NCBI RefSeq assembly: GCF_022201045.2
Contig: NC_068561.1
Coordinates: forward strand, 22,078,501-22,142,500
DNA from: Citrus sinensis
Taxonomy: Eukaryota; Streptophyta; Magnoliopsida; Sapindales; Rutaceae
Reading direction: 5' to 3'
DNA length: 64,000 nt
The translations under genes and the position numbers were made by a program. The notes under the pieces were generated by a model. It did no database searches and had not been told where the DNA came from. It was given only the letters and a program-made list of their open reading frames with translations. This document shows positions 44,180-55,760 of the stretch, piece by piece; within the stretch, counting starts at the first letter, position 1; the number at the start of each line of letters is the position of its first letter.

Positions 44180-44893
44180 GGAGTATTGACACTTTCCCCC
44201 CTACAGAAATCAACATATACCATTTACCTCTCTACTGTTTTTATAATGGTCAAAAACCCCCCGGACAGCATAAGTTTACAATATTACCATTATTTTTAAA
44301 TACTCTTTTATTTACATTTATTATAAATTAAATAAATTGCATGAATAGAAACTAAATAAAAAAATTAAGCATTAAAAATAAGAAATATATGTTTTAATAT
44401 GAGAAAAAAATTAATAATAAAATTTTTTCTTGTAATTATTTATTTTGTGAATATTTTCTTATAATAAACATTTTGTAATATTTTAAAATTAAATGTAAAA
44501 AGATAGGCAAAATATTTTATTATTTATCTTATAATAAATTTTTATTCATCATTCAAGTTTTTTTATAATAATTTTTTATCATTTTATAATAATTTTCTTA
44601 TATATTTATTATAAGAAAATTTTCACAAATTAAATAAGTACAAGAAAAAAATTTTATTATTAATTTTTTTGCTCATATCAAAACATATATTTTTTGTTTT
44701 TAATGCTTAATTTTTTATTTAGTTTCTATTCATGTGATTTATTTAATTTATAATAAATATAAATAAAAGAGTAGTTGAAAATAAGAATAATATTGTAAAC
44801 TTATGTTATCAGTGGGGTTTTTGACCATTATAAAAATAGCAGTGGAGAAAATGGTATATGTTAATTATTGTAGGGGGAAATTGACAATCTCCC
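44180..44893. mobile_element. Long-TIR foldback transposon, Mutator-like
   Basis: 714-bp element whose two halves form an inverted repeat with arms of roughly 300 bp. Left end GGAGTATTGACACTTTCCCC; right end inverted GGGAGATTGTCAATTTCCCC. Further in, both arms carry ATTTTTATAATGGTCAAAAA-type sequence and a TAAGTTTACAATATTA block. It is flanked by identical 9-bp direct repeats TTTTTTAAA (44171-44179 and 44894-44902), the target-duplication length of Mutator-like elements. There is no coding capacity. Confidence 0.85.
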
Positions 44894-44902
44894 TTTTTTA
44901 AA

Positions 44903-46440
44903 TATTGATTAGAATTCCTTTCGAATAACGGTACACATCTTAAAATTTTATCTTATACCTTTATTTTAAATGATTTGTCATTCGACCAATAGTTAGTAAA
45001 ATAATAAAATAAATTCACTTAAAATTTATAAAAAAATTATCAATCACTTAATAAATGACATATCACATGTCAATATTATTTGTGATGAAAATTTAGAATG
45101 TTTATTATTAATCAGTTTAAGTGTTTCACTTTTGTCAACTCTAGGATTAGGTACAGGGGATCTCAATTGAATACAAATCAAGATTCAAAAGTTAGTATAT
45201 CTGGCATTGTGTTAGTGTAGGTAGTTATAGTTTAGGATTGCGTTTGTTGCTTAAATAAGTTGCTTCTTCTGTGAGGATGCAATAGGCAGCTGATTAAAAA
45301 AGTAACTTGGTGTTTGGTAAATTTTGTTGTTGTTGTTGTGAGTTTGAAAAGTAGTGTACATGGGTTTGATAAATTTTATTACATATGTATTGTTTTATTA
45401 CATAATTACATAAATAGATAAAAGTTTAAATTACTTTTTATTTTTTTGGAGTATATTTAATGATGTTTGGACATGCATTTCTCTTTTTAAAACGCATAAA
45501 ATTACATAAAGTGAAAAAAAAAATTGTTATATAAAATATGATAAAAATTCATAGTAATACACAATTCAGATAAAATAAAAAAATAATATGCATTACATTC
45601 ATATTCAACTTGATGCAATAAACATCATAACTATAAAAATAAAATAAAATAAATTGATTGAATATTAAAAAGCATGGTTATGAAGTTAATTTTAAAAGTT
45701 ATGGTTAATTTGCATGTGAAATTATTCAAAGTTCAAAAAAATTTACATAATTATATGCAAACTTTTTTTAATCTTATAATAGATAATACAAGAAAAATAT
45801 GAAAAACAATGAATTTATTACATCAAAACTTTGATACTAGAGGGAATATACAATAGTTGTGGTGGTTTTTTTTTTTTTTGAATTAAGTTATGGCGATAAT
45901 TTGATTGTAGTAGTAATATGATATCTAATGGTTTAATATTATGGTGAATAGGAAAATAAGACATAAATTTTTTTAAATATTAAAATTATAATAGAAATTT
46001 TAAAAATGTATGATAGTTTATTTAAAAATTACTGTCAAAATGAAAAAATTTATGAAATAAACAACTTTTATAAAATTTATCAAACACTATTTTTATCATA
46101 AACTATAAAATAACCAGCTTATTGAATTTCATCCTCAAACTCAAATGGGGTTATAGTATCTCTGGCACCAAAGATTCTCGTTGTTAACATTTTAAGGTGA
46201 AATAGAATTTCAAAAAAGGATTTTCCAGGTAAAAGAAAATTATGCAGAAATTCGACAAACCACACCCTTATTATTGAAGGTCTTTTTCTCCTTCCAGCAC
46301 AATGTCATTTCACATCATATCAAATAATGTGGTTCAGAGCAACCACCAAGTAATTTGTTATTTGAAGCTTGATGCATATTAAAGTACAAAGGGCGTAATC
46401 ATTTTTTCATAAGAGAATCTGGCACCCAAAATACTTCATC
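44903..46440. other. AT-rich intergenic, possible decayed element
   Basis: Between about 45236 and 46130 inverted phrases such as GTGTTTGGTAAATTTT and, inverted, GTGTTTGATAAATTTT suggest an old inverted-repeat element, but I cannot set its ends. The last bases before 46441 form the HINT 3' UTR on the minus strand. No gene is seen. Confidence 0.4.
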
Positions 46441-48507
46441 TTAGCCCGGGGGCCAGTTCATTTGTCGTCCTCCTAGGAGGTGGACGTGGATGTGAAAAAC
46501 TGATTGACCTGCAATTTAACAAATCCAATATCAATTTCAGAATATTTTCTGTATGGTCATAAAATGTAAATCTCTATATTTGGTGGCTTATATGCATAGA
46601 TGGAGAAATATACTGACCTCCATTTGGCCCATCATTAATCACAATCCTAAAGCCGTCTTCTAGTCCTTCCTGTTTAGCAACAAGCTTAGCAGTGTAAAGA
46701 AGGCGGCCAAGAATTTCGCAATGCCTTTCCTCAGCCTGTGACAAGGAAACCCAAAAATACAAATAGATAAGGACTGGTAATAGCCAAATGAAAGACACAT
46801 GACAACGAACACTTCACCTTTTAAATTATAGACCTGCATGCAACTTGAGAACATAGAAAGGACAAAAATTGTGTAATGCAATCAGGTTAATCATGCATTA
46901 AGATGGGTGTATCTAATCTTACATTATTAGGATCAATTCACACAAGTTGCTTCATATATTCTCAATATAGAGGGTCAGTAACATATCTCAACTTAATATT
47001 GCTGTACAGGAGATAAATGCAAAGTTTTACAGCAACTTCATTTTCTTATATGCTTTCATGTACTTTTTACCTTAGCTTCCCAATCTCCAGCAAAAAGAAG
47101 ATGAAGAAATTCAAGTAAATAATTCTTTGAAGCTTGTACCAAGAACCGGAACTTTTTTCATACTTCCATGGATAGAGACTTTATTGGTTGGTAGATAGGC
47201 TGAATGGAATATGTAATTAACTTAAAATATTACGCTTTAGATATGGCTTAGTTTGGAAAAGAAACTTTTGCCCTTTCAGAAAATTTCCGCTCAAAATAAA
47301 ATGTAAACTACATATTTAATGCCTTATGGGTTCCCTGAATATCTCCTCTTGTTTACCTAGCAATATAAGGTGAAAGAGAGAGAGAGAGATATGAATGAAT
47401 CAATATTTCATCCTCTGGTTCACAAATAGTCAGATCTTATGGTTTTGCTGGTTGCCTTATTAGTCGGTTACAATATCAGAGATGACAATTTTTTTTCCAT
47501 TTTCCAGTCATTTCACCAAAAATAGTTATTTAGGAGACGTAACAAATCACAAGCAGCAAATAAATACCTTTGAAAGTCCAGTCAAGCCATCCTTCACTTT
47601 GGGAATAATTAGAATGTGTGTAGGAGCTTGGGGCTCTATGTCCCTAAAGGCTAAGACCTGCAAGGAAAGACAGAAAATGGATGAATATAAAAGCCAGAAC
47701 TAATGAATCATTTTACTAGTCCATCAACTAAGATCCCATTCATAATGAAATAAGAAAACACATATATTAAAATACATTGATATAAAGCCAATTTGCATAC
47801 AGATCATATTAAATCTTAAAAGCGATAAATTCACAACTATGAACCTATCTTTAACGAACCCCACTTATGTGACATACCTAGTGTGGCGCGAATACTTTTT
47901 CAGAATGAGGGTTCAAATAATAGAACTATCAGAAACTGGTATAAATTTAAGAAGCCTTGCATATCAGTGGACGACCAGACTTCAGAAGCATAGCAACATG
48001 AAAATGCACCAAATGCAACCTTAGACAGCCATCAACCGACAGAAGTTTACCAACCAAATAGAAATGCACCAAGGTCATTCTAAATTAGCACTATTTACTC
48101 AAATGATCAGCAGCATTAACACTAACACCTCATACATAAATTTAGATTATAAGTATATGAAGAAAGTTCAAAAGAATAATAGCTTATACATCTCATAACA
48201 GATTTTATAACCATAAAGTATAGAAATGGCAACCCTATACCAGAGGTGTATTTCTGGTATACGGAATCCGACATAAGTAAGGGAGCAAGGCAGTACCTTA
48301 TCATCCTCATAAACAACTTTAGATGGGATTTCTTTGTTAATTATTTTGTCAAATCTGCATTTAATTTTTTTCCAAAAAATAAATAAATGAGAAGTTGTAA
48401 CCAGAGATAGTGAAACAATTGACTGATAAGGGAATGAAGGAAAAGCTTTACATGGTGGGCGAATCAGAAGGAACGGCTGCAGCAGCAGCCTCTTTCTCTG
48501 AAGCCAT
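46441..48507 (-). CDS. HINT1: Histidine-triad (HIT) protein, HINT1-like
   Basis: Small cytosolic purine-nucleoside phosphoramidase/adenylyl-sulfate hydrolase of the HIT superfamily, also called 14-kDa zinc-binding protein in plants. Five coding exons on the minus strand: 48507-48452, 48354-48297, 47657-47568, 46735-46618, 46508-46441, joining in phase to 129 residues, the usual length. The Ala-rich start (MASEKEAAAAAV) precedes IFDKIINKEIPSKVVYEDD, then LAFRDIEPQAPTHILIIPK, FRIVINDGPNGGQSV and the catalytic triad HIHVH (residues 113-117). The C-terminus LLGGRQMNWPPG matches HINT exactly in style. It appears complete and functional. Confidence 0.95.
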
Positions 48508-48839
48508 GACGACGGCAGACAAATGATACGTCAGCACTGCAAGTCGGCTGCTTGTGCTTGAAATATTCTCCTTACTCATCGCGGGTAGGGCTCTAATGCT
48601 TGCTTACTAATTTGTGATGATTTTTTTGGGCCCAAGAGAGGATACTGCATTGTGATAGCCTGTGTGGGCCATCTCAAGGCCCACTGCTGAGTGAAGACTC
48701 AAGACTGGACTGCACAGTGCAGGGATATGAATCAACAGTGGAGCTTTTGCCACCGCTTTAAAATCCTCTTAAAGCCCCTTTCGTACTTTTATTTTTTTTA
48801 AACCTTAGTTTAAATTACCTAAAAGGACATAAATGTTCT

Positions 48840-49060
48840 TTTTAGTGAATTGGCATGTTTGGTTTGAATAAATATAAGGAAATGAGAGGAGAGGGAAAAA
48901 AAAAGAGAGAAAAAGATAAATTTTATGTCTAATCAAATAATGAAAATAAGATTGACATTTTTTTTTCACTTATTTTCTCTCTTCCTCTTTTTTTTTTATT
49001 CTTTTTCTCTCATACTATTTCTTCCAACCAAACATGTTCGCGACTGAATTTCACTAAAAT
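48840..49060. mobile_element. Probable MITE with inverted ends
   Basis: The left end reads TTTTAGTGAATT then GCATGTTTGGTTTGAA; the right end inverted reads TTTTAGTGAAATTC then AACATGTTTGGTTGGAA. The interior is A/G-rich on the left and T/C-rich on the right, so the whole can fold on itself. Target duplication not defined. Confidence 0.55.
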
Positions 49061-49891
49061 AATAGGAAAAATTACCCATAAAAGGAATGAGACAAATAGA
49101 CAATATATTTTTCTTCTTTCACCATCTTCCACGCAAGTCCTTCATGAATCACAATTGTATATGTCAATCGAGTTTATTTCTTCGGTTATCATATAAAACC
49201 AAGTATTAGTAATTGAATAAATAAGAGATGCGGAAAATCAAGACAAAAAAATTGCGTATTGAGTCCAAAGCAATCAGAAAAACAGAGGCTTCAGAATTTG
49301 TACAATTTTTTTTAACTCAATTTAGGACTGACTTACGAGATGTTTTTGGGAAAAAATAAAATAAAATAAAAACATTCTTCTAGCAACAAGAATAACTATT
49401 TCTAATATCCGAGGAAGTTGAAAAACAAGATGCAGAAGTTGAAAAGCTTGTAACTGATTTAATTGAGAATTTGAGAGCAACAACGACACCATAGAATTTG
49501 ATTTGAGTACGTTTTTAGAATGAAAAAGGCGTCATAAGAAATTCATTTAACTGTCAAAATTTTTAGTGGAGCGTATGAAGAAAAGGGTTTTTTGAGAACT
49601 TCAGAGGGTGGTGGCAGAGGCTACGCTCCCTCCACCCATAAATCAAATTGATTAGTAATGTATGTCCGGCCGGTGGGGTCAATATGCCCAAAGGCAGACC
49701 AACGCCACCGTAGTATTATTTAATTAATGAATACACAAGCAAGGACATTATTATTTGGCGAAATAAATTTCTTAATTTTTTATAATAGCCTAATAATTTT
49801 TGTGTTTTTGAAATTGTCCCTCATAAAACCTCGCGGTTTCATTTAGGTTTTAACTCTATCTAGTGAAGACTATTTTTTTTTTCAAAATTGT

Positions 49892-50200
49892 TCTCCTTGC
49901 TGGTTAGTTATATTCTCTCTAGCTCTTTCTCTCGTGGGTTTGATGGAATGGATATATATTGTCGTAAGAAATATGAATAGTCAAAAAGAGATAATGGAAC
50001 CATAAATAAGTCAAAAGAAATAATGGATCAAACAAGTAAAGACAAATTTTTCTCCTTAATGGTTAGTTCAATTATTTCTAACTCTTTTTTATGGTTTTGC
50101 CAGAATTGGTTTACATTGCCGTAAGAAATGTGAGAAGTCAAAAAGAGAAAATGGAACTATGATTAAGTGAAAATAAATGATAGGATCTGCAAATGAGAAA
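49892..50200. repeat. 159-bp diverged tandem duplication
   Basis: Two adjacent units (from 49892 and 50051) share TCTCCTT..TGGTTAGTT, CGTAAGAAAT.TGA, AGTCAAAAAGAGA and AATGGAAC, with many other differences. Confidence 0.65.
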
Positions 50201-51452
50201 AAAGAGATAATCAAAATACAAAATTGTGACTAAATAAAAAAGGAAAATGAAATCATATAACTTGGAGAGCATGACTCACATGTCCAAGAGACCATGGACC
50301 ACAAGTCCAAGGGACCATCACTTATGAGCCAGAGAACATGTATCATGACTATAGGATATGAGGAAACCGTAGATCATTATAAAAGTCCAATTCTAGAAAA
50401 GTAGGGGGTATTGAATTAAATAAAATTTGGCCTACCAATGTCAAAATTAAAGAAGTAAATGCGGCTTAATTATAACCAACTACACTGGTGTTTACAAAAA
50501 AACCATATGAGTAGGCGAATTAGAAAAATGAAGAAGATTGTGATCAAAATTTAATAAAGAAAGGAAATAGATATGAATAATATTCATATTCCATCTAAAT
50601 CTTAAGAGATGTGGATGATAAATGAGGATTTTGATTCAAATTTCATATCATATACATAACAATATAAATAGAATGTTTTTATTAACACGCAAGACAAATT
50701 AACACAAATACTCGTACCAAAGAATCAGCTTCATTGCAATCATTATGAGTGAAATTAATTTATTTTGTACTTACAAATATGAGTCAAGTGATGAACTATG
50801 TAAAATTATATTGTTATTTATATGTATAGTGATCCGCATATTCTCATTTATAATTAATTATATTTTTACATCCACGGTTCAAATTTTCTTCTACTCCATT
50901 TTTAATCATAGATTTCATTTGGTAGAGAAAATTTTCATTTGGAAAAGAAGTATACATTCATAGTGGACATATATAAAGTAATGTCAACAATCAAAATAAG
51001 CAAACATCACTTACAAGACATGAAAACCCATGGAAGACATTGTATTGAATATAAATATTACTAATTAAGTTAAATTAATGAGCCGATGCCGAGAGCAGGA
51101 GGTCAGTGCATTGTTTTTTAAAGTATTGCCATTTAAGTGAGAAGTTTCAAACCTCGAGGGGCACATCTAATAATACATATTTATTGCATGACATACGGTA
51201 ACGTCAAGTTCACAAGTCACGGGCGAGTGAGTTAGTGACTGACGACAATTCTTACCAAAAAAATCTTCTACGAAAATCCTTCGTTGTATTTAAAAAAAAA
51301 AATTAAAACAAAAAAATATAAACCCCTTACTATTGAAAACAATTTCATTTATCGCCAACTCGAAACCCTAACCATCGCCGCAGATCTATCTTTCGTCGAA
51401 CAAAAGCTTTTGTGGTTACTCTTCTTCTTCTTCTTCTTCCCAGTGGTCATCA

Positions 51453-52877
51453 ATGGCCAAAAAGCGAAAGCACGACTCCAAAACCAGCGAACCCACGGAA
51501 CCTCCACAAAAGCAATTACAACAAGAACCGCCAAAGCAAGAGGAGCCGATTGAAGAGGAGGAGTACGAAGAAGAAGTAGAGGAAGAAGGAGAGGAAGAAG
51601 GAGAGGAAGAAGAGGAAGAGGAAGAAGAGGAGGAAGAAGAAGAAGAAAAAGCCGACCAAAAGGAAGACGAAGAGGAGGAAGAAAAAGCTGATCAAAATGA
51701 TGAGGAGGACGACGAGCCGATACTGAGTCTTTTAGAGCCATTCAGCAAGGATCAGCTTGTTAATCTGCTCCGCGAAGCAGCCGAAAATCATCGGGACGTA
51801 GCGAGTCGAGTTCGGCAAGTTGCCGATGAGGATCCGGTGCATCGGAAGATATTCGTCCACGGTCTCGGTTGGGACACCAAGGCCGAGACTTTAATTGACG
51901 CGTTCAAGCAGTATGGCGAGATCGAGGATTGCAAAGCAGTTTGTGATAAGGTCTCTGGAAAATCCAAGGGTTATGGTTTCATCCTATTCAAGACACGTAG
52001 CGGGGCCCGCAAGGCTCTTAAGGAGCCCCAGAAGAAGATTGGTAACCGCATGACTGCCTGTCAGTTGGCGTCCATCGGGCCTGCCACGACTCCTGCTGTT
52101 GCTAGTACTGCGACACACCAGCACCAGCACCAGCACCAGCACCAGCACCAACACCAACACCAGCAGCATCACCAGCAGTCCGAGTATACTCAAAGGAAGA
52201 TTTTTGTGAGCAATGTTGGGTCGGAGTTGGAGCCGCAGAAATTGCTTGCGTTTTTCTCCAAGTACGGAGAGATTGAGGAAGGGCCTTTGGGCATTGATAA
52301 GGCCACTGGGAAGCCAAAGGGATTTTGTTTGTTTGTTTATAAGACAGTCGATGCTGCAAAGAAGGCATTGGAAGAGCCACACAAGAACTTTGAAGGTCAT
52401 ATTCTGAACTGCCAGAAGGCTATTGATGGACCAAAACCAGGAAAATCACGTCACCACAATGCACAGAACCCACATTTTCAGAGGAATGAGGGTGCGGGTT
52501 ATGTTGGCGGAGCTGGTCCTGCTGCAGCAGGACCTGGCCACTTGATGGCACCGTCCGGACCTGCTATTCCTCCTGCAGCAGCTCAGGCTTTGAACCCAGC
52601 TCTTGGGCAGGCATTGACTGCCTTACTGGCAACTCAAGGTGCTGGCTTGGGGCTCAACCCCGCACTTGGGCAGGCATTGTTGGGAACACTGGGCTCGGCT
52701 GCTGGTGGGACAGCACCCATGCAAGGTACATATGGAAATCAGACAAATGTAAGCCCCAGTGTGATTGGAGGGTATGCAAATCAGGGAGGCTATCCAAATC
52801 AGCAGATGCCGCAAGGTGGGGCTGGAAGAGGGCAGCATGCTGCTGGCCAATACGGTGCCCCCTACATGGGGCACTAG
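51453..52877 (+). CDS. UBA2A: UBP1-associated protein 2 (UBA2a/b/c-like), two-RRM RNA-binding protein
   Basis: Nuclear RNA-binding protein that in plants interacts with UBP1, binds U-rich 3' UTRs and relates to ABA and wound responses. One uninterrupted coding exon of 474 residues. The N-terminus has a basic start (MAKKRKH) and a long acidic block (about residues 31-90, with long Glu runs). PILSLLEPFSKDQLVNLL is a conserved UBA2 stretch. RRM1 lies at about 131-208 (KIFVHGLGW; RNP1 KGYGFILF) and RRM2 at about 248-325 (KIFVSNVG; RNP1-like KGFCLFVY). Between them is a His-Gln repeat (about 222-240). The C-terminus is Gly/Ala/Gln-rich. Coding sequence looks intact; UBA2A versus 2B or 2C is provisional. 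Confidence 0.94.
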   Translation: MAKKRKHDSKTSEPTEPPQKQLQQEPPKQEEPIEEEEYEEEVEEEGEEEGEEEEEEEEEEEEEEEKADQKEDEEEEEKADQNDEEDDEPILSLLEPFSKDQLVNLLREAAENHRDVASRVRQVADEDPVHRKIFVHGLGWDTKAETLIDAFKQYGEIEDCKAVCDKVSGKSKGYGFILFKTRSGARKALKEPQKKIGNRMTACQLASIGPATTPAVASTATHQHQHQHQHQHQHQHQQHHQQSEYTQRKIFVSNVGSELEPQKLLAFFSKYGEIEEGPLGIDKATGKPKGFCLFVYKTVDAAKKALEEPHKNFEGHILNCQKAIDGPKPGKSRHHNAQNPHFQRNEGAGYVGGAGPAAAGPGHLMAPSGPAIPPAAAQALNPALGQALTALLATQGAGLGLNPALGQALLGTLGSAAGGTAPMQGTYGNQTNVSPSVIGGYANQGGYPNQQMPQGGAGRGQHAAGQYGAPYMGH

Positions 52878-55760
52878 GTGTCTCAGGTATTAAGTAAATG
52901 CTACATTTTCTATGTTTTTTATTGAATTTAAGGCTAATTGCATATGACTCATGTATCTAGATATAATGTGGGCTTTGAGAGTAACAATTGGCCTCACTAG
53001 TTCCATTGGTTGGCTCCAATTATTTCCAGCCAAATCCCCTGGACCTTTGGGTTTCTTGATTGCCAAGGCTGTAAGGTTGTGGGGTTTAGCAATAGTCCCT
53101 TGGTTTTGAACATAGTGTACGTTCTGGTTAATAAAAGGAGAGAATATACAGTAAATATGACCAATTGGCCCACCTAGTATCTGTTTAAAATTGATGTGCT
53201 GTAGAACTTGTCATAAGTTGTCCAAAGTGATAATAAGTTATAAAGTAATGTAAGCATGGCTGACCTCATCGTAAAGTAATAAACCTCCATTTTTTTAAAT
53301 GATCATTCAGCTTAGTCCTAAACTTTTGACAACTAATGTTCCTTAATATTAAGCACTCAAGTAGAAGTGCTTATGAAATCTGAAAATGATACCTTAAAAA
53401 GAAAATCAAGGAAATGTGAGTATTTGAGCTTTAGTTGAGTGATTTACTGTATTTGGCAAATGTGGTTTATCTATGGTATGCTACAGCAAAGAAGATGCAT
53501 TTTATCTATCTTATTATCTGTAGTTAGTTATACTCTTACTCAATTTGATATTGATTCAATCCAGTCTTTATCTCTAAGATAACTATGCTATTTCTTTCTT
53601 TATGGAAAAATTGAGCTATAACTTGGATTTTGAAGATTCAAAATATTTTCTTCTTAAAGGTTTTCTCATTTTAGCACCACATTATGCTGTAAAGAATAGC
53701 TTTAGTCCTTTTTTTAAATCAGTTTTAATTGTCTTATGGAATCCAATATGTTTCTGGCAAAATATATCATAGTAGTAGGTGGTCGATAATGTTGAAATCT
53801 TCTTCAGTTTGTCTTTTTCTAAAATTTGCGTTTATCAATTTTAATTGTTGGATTAAACCCGTTCAAAAGGATTCTGGTTCTGAGTTTTTTCTTCTTAAAT
53901 TGTCTCTTTATGTTTCTGATTCATTGTGCAGATTCTACATAGTTCCATCAGTGTTTTAGTACTGGCCTGGTGATTCTTCTGACGTTTAAGGAGCTGATGC
54001 AAATGAAGTCTTTATGTTTATGATGAATGTTACTATTTGGCCACTTCAAAGACCAGAATCTTAAAACTATCAATTGGAGTTTATGTTTTCTCTTTTTTTT
54101 TTTTTTTTTGAAATGTTGTAGATTTTGAGATTCTTATTTGGTTTCAAATCTTTGCAAACAGCTTTAAGTACTTTTAAGTATAATTCTATGTACTATGTGG
54201 AGCTTGTGAGGTTGAACAAAAAATCCCTTTTGAAATTTCTGTTGATGTGAATTAAACAGTGCTTGCACTTGATCCTTAAGATTTATTTTTGACTCTCTTT
54301 ATTCAGCGGGTTTATTAAAGCTCTATGTGTTTAGTTAGTTTTGAATTGTTTGCAGTGAAATGGTTTATCACTCCGTTTTCCTTTTTAATTGTATCTTGGC
54401 TTTGCAAAACATGATTTGGGACAATTGTTTGTTGATTTATTGTTTGACGTTTTCTCCGGATAGGGAATGATCATATTGTGCTTGTTTAGTTAATTTTTCA
54501 TAGATTGCTTATGTGTATTTTTTATGCAGCTACTATTTGATGCAGGTTAATTGCTTGTTATAGTAATTTACCAGAAGTAATTGCTTTTGCAATGAGAATT
54601 AATTATTGTGAGAGGAAAACTTTAATACACATCTATCTTTATTTTCCTGGAGCAACTTCTAGTTTGTGCAAATACATTGAAATTCATAAAAATGGGTTAA
54701 TAACTTAATATTTGGTAATCAGCTTTTACAGTTTTTCTCCTGCAAATTATGTTTTTTTTATGCACGTATTAGCAATCACCTTCAAAGGAGTGTTCATGTC
54801 ACTGGAGTCTTTGTAAAGTATGATTTTTTTAAATGATATCACGATTATACGGAGATTCTTTTACTTGGAATAAAGTTCCTGTAGATATAACTGCTTGTCT
54901 GTTATATTCTTGAGGAGCGTAAATTGGTATTCTTACTCAAATTTTTCTTCAGTAGGCAAAAGTTTTTGAAGTCCCTTGCATTCTTGTAGAACTTGCCAGT
55001 TAGGTTACATGGATTTTGGAAGTGGCTCAAGGGACAATAGAGTTCAATATTTTGTTTTAGATTTTTAACCATAAACCCTATATTGTACTTCTAACCACTA
55101 AAGGGGACTGCTGAGATGGAGTTGTTGCTGCCGTGGACAAGAGGAACTCTGTCACTCCCTGGCATTGGAAGGTAAGAAATTGAACATACAAAATTATGAA
55201 AAAAGCTCTTGGTAGCTTTGGTACTTGGCAATTAGTTCTCATTCTGATACTTTGGCACGTATGATGGGGTAATGGTTTACTGGTCTGAAAGCTCTTTAAG
55301 TTCACTGGGTTGTGGAAGCTTATCAATTATTTGTAAATTTTATTTAGTTGATACATAAGTATATGCATCAGCAATACTGTTTCCTTGTGTTCCGTAAGAA
55401 ATGAAATTGTTAGAGAAGTGGAAATGCATGTGCATTTAATGGTGTTTCCAGATCCCTGCACATCATTTACTGAGAGTCTCTTTGGAGTCATGATCTCCCC
55501 ACCCCCCACACACACAAAAAAAAAAAAAACAACTCATGTTTTGTTTTAAAATGCTAGTGACAAAACTGGCAAAGTTTGTGAATTTCTTGATGCATATTTT
55601 TTGTTGTATGCTTTCTGCATAAATATACGAGATTGTACTTTCTCACACTAATCATTGGACATCTGTTCATTCAGGTCATTGAGAATGAGTTATGATACGC
55701 TTCCCTGGTATTATCCTTGCCATTATCATCCTGAGTGAGGTACATTCATCCATTGGATGA
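52878..55760 (+). other. UBA2 3' UTR with probable introns
   Basis: Nine bases after the stop codon a consensus donor occurs (TCTCAG then GTATTAAG; intron start 52887). A fitting acceptor (TTCATTGTGCAG) gives an exon start at 53932. Another exon-like piece lies at 55677-55739 (acceptor TGTTCATTCAG, donor CTGAGTGAG then GTACAT), and one may end at about 55171 before GTAAGAAA. Arabidopsis UBA2 genes are known to have introns in the 3' UTR. No protein is supported in this long stretch. Precise exons are inference. Confidence 0.5.

Larger units (their letters stand above)
48508..51452. other. Intergenic between HINT1 and UBA2
   Basis: Mostly AT-rich. It contains a hairpin-type element (48840-49060) and a diverged tandem duplication (49892-50200). 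The region 50200-50740, with its TATAAATAG and lack of frames, looks like the remains of a retrotransposon LTR but has no partner here. The last 100 bases before 51453 should be the UBA2 leader, ending in a TTC repeat at 51421-51438. Confidence 0.45.

Noticed and set aside
45236..46130. Inverted-repeat transposon between PPR and HINT1 genes
   Set aside because: Some inverted phrases exist but ends and target duplication could not be placed, so it is only mentioned in the intergenic entry.
51349..51741. Leu/Pro-rich minus-strand frame opposite UBA2
   Set aside because: It is the antisense shadow of the Glu-coding GAA/GAG repeat of UBA2.
52102..52400. Minus-strand frames opposite the UBA2 RRM and His-Gln region
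   Set aside because: Repeats such as GAGAGAG and LVLVLV are complements of the CACCAG array; no independent evidence.
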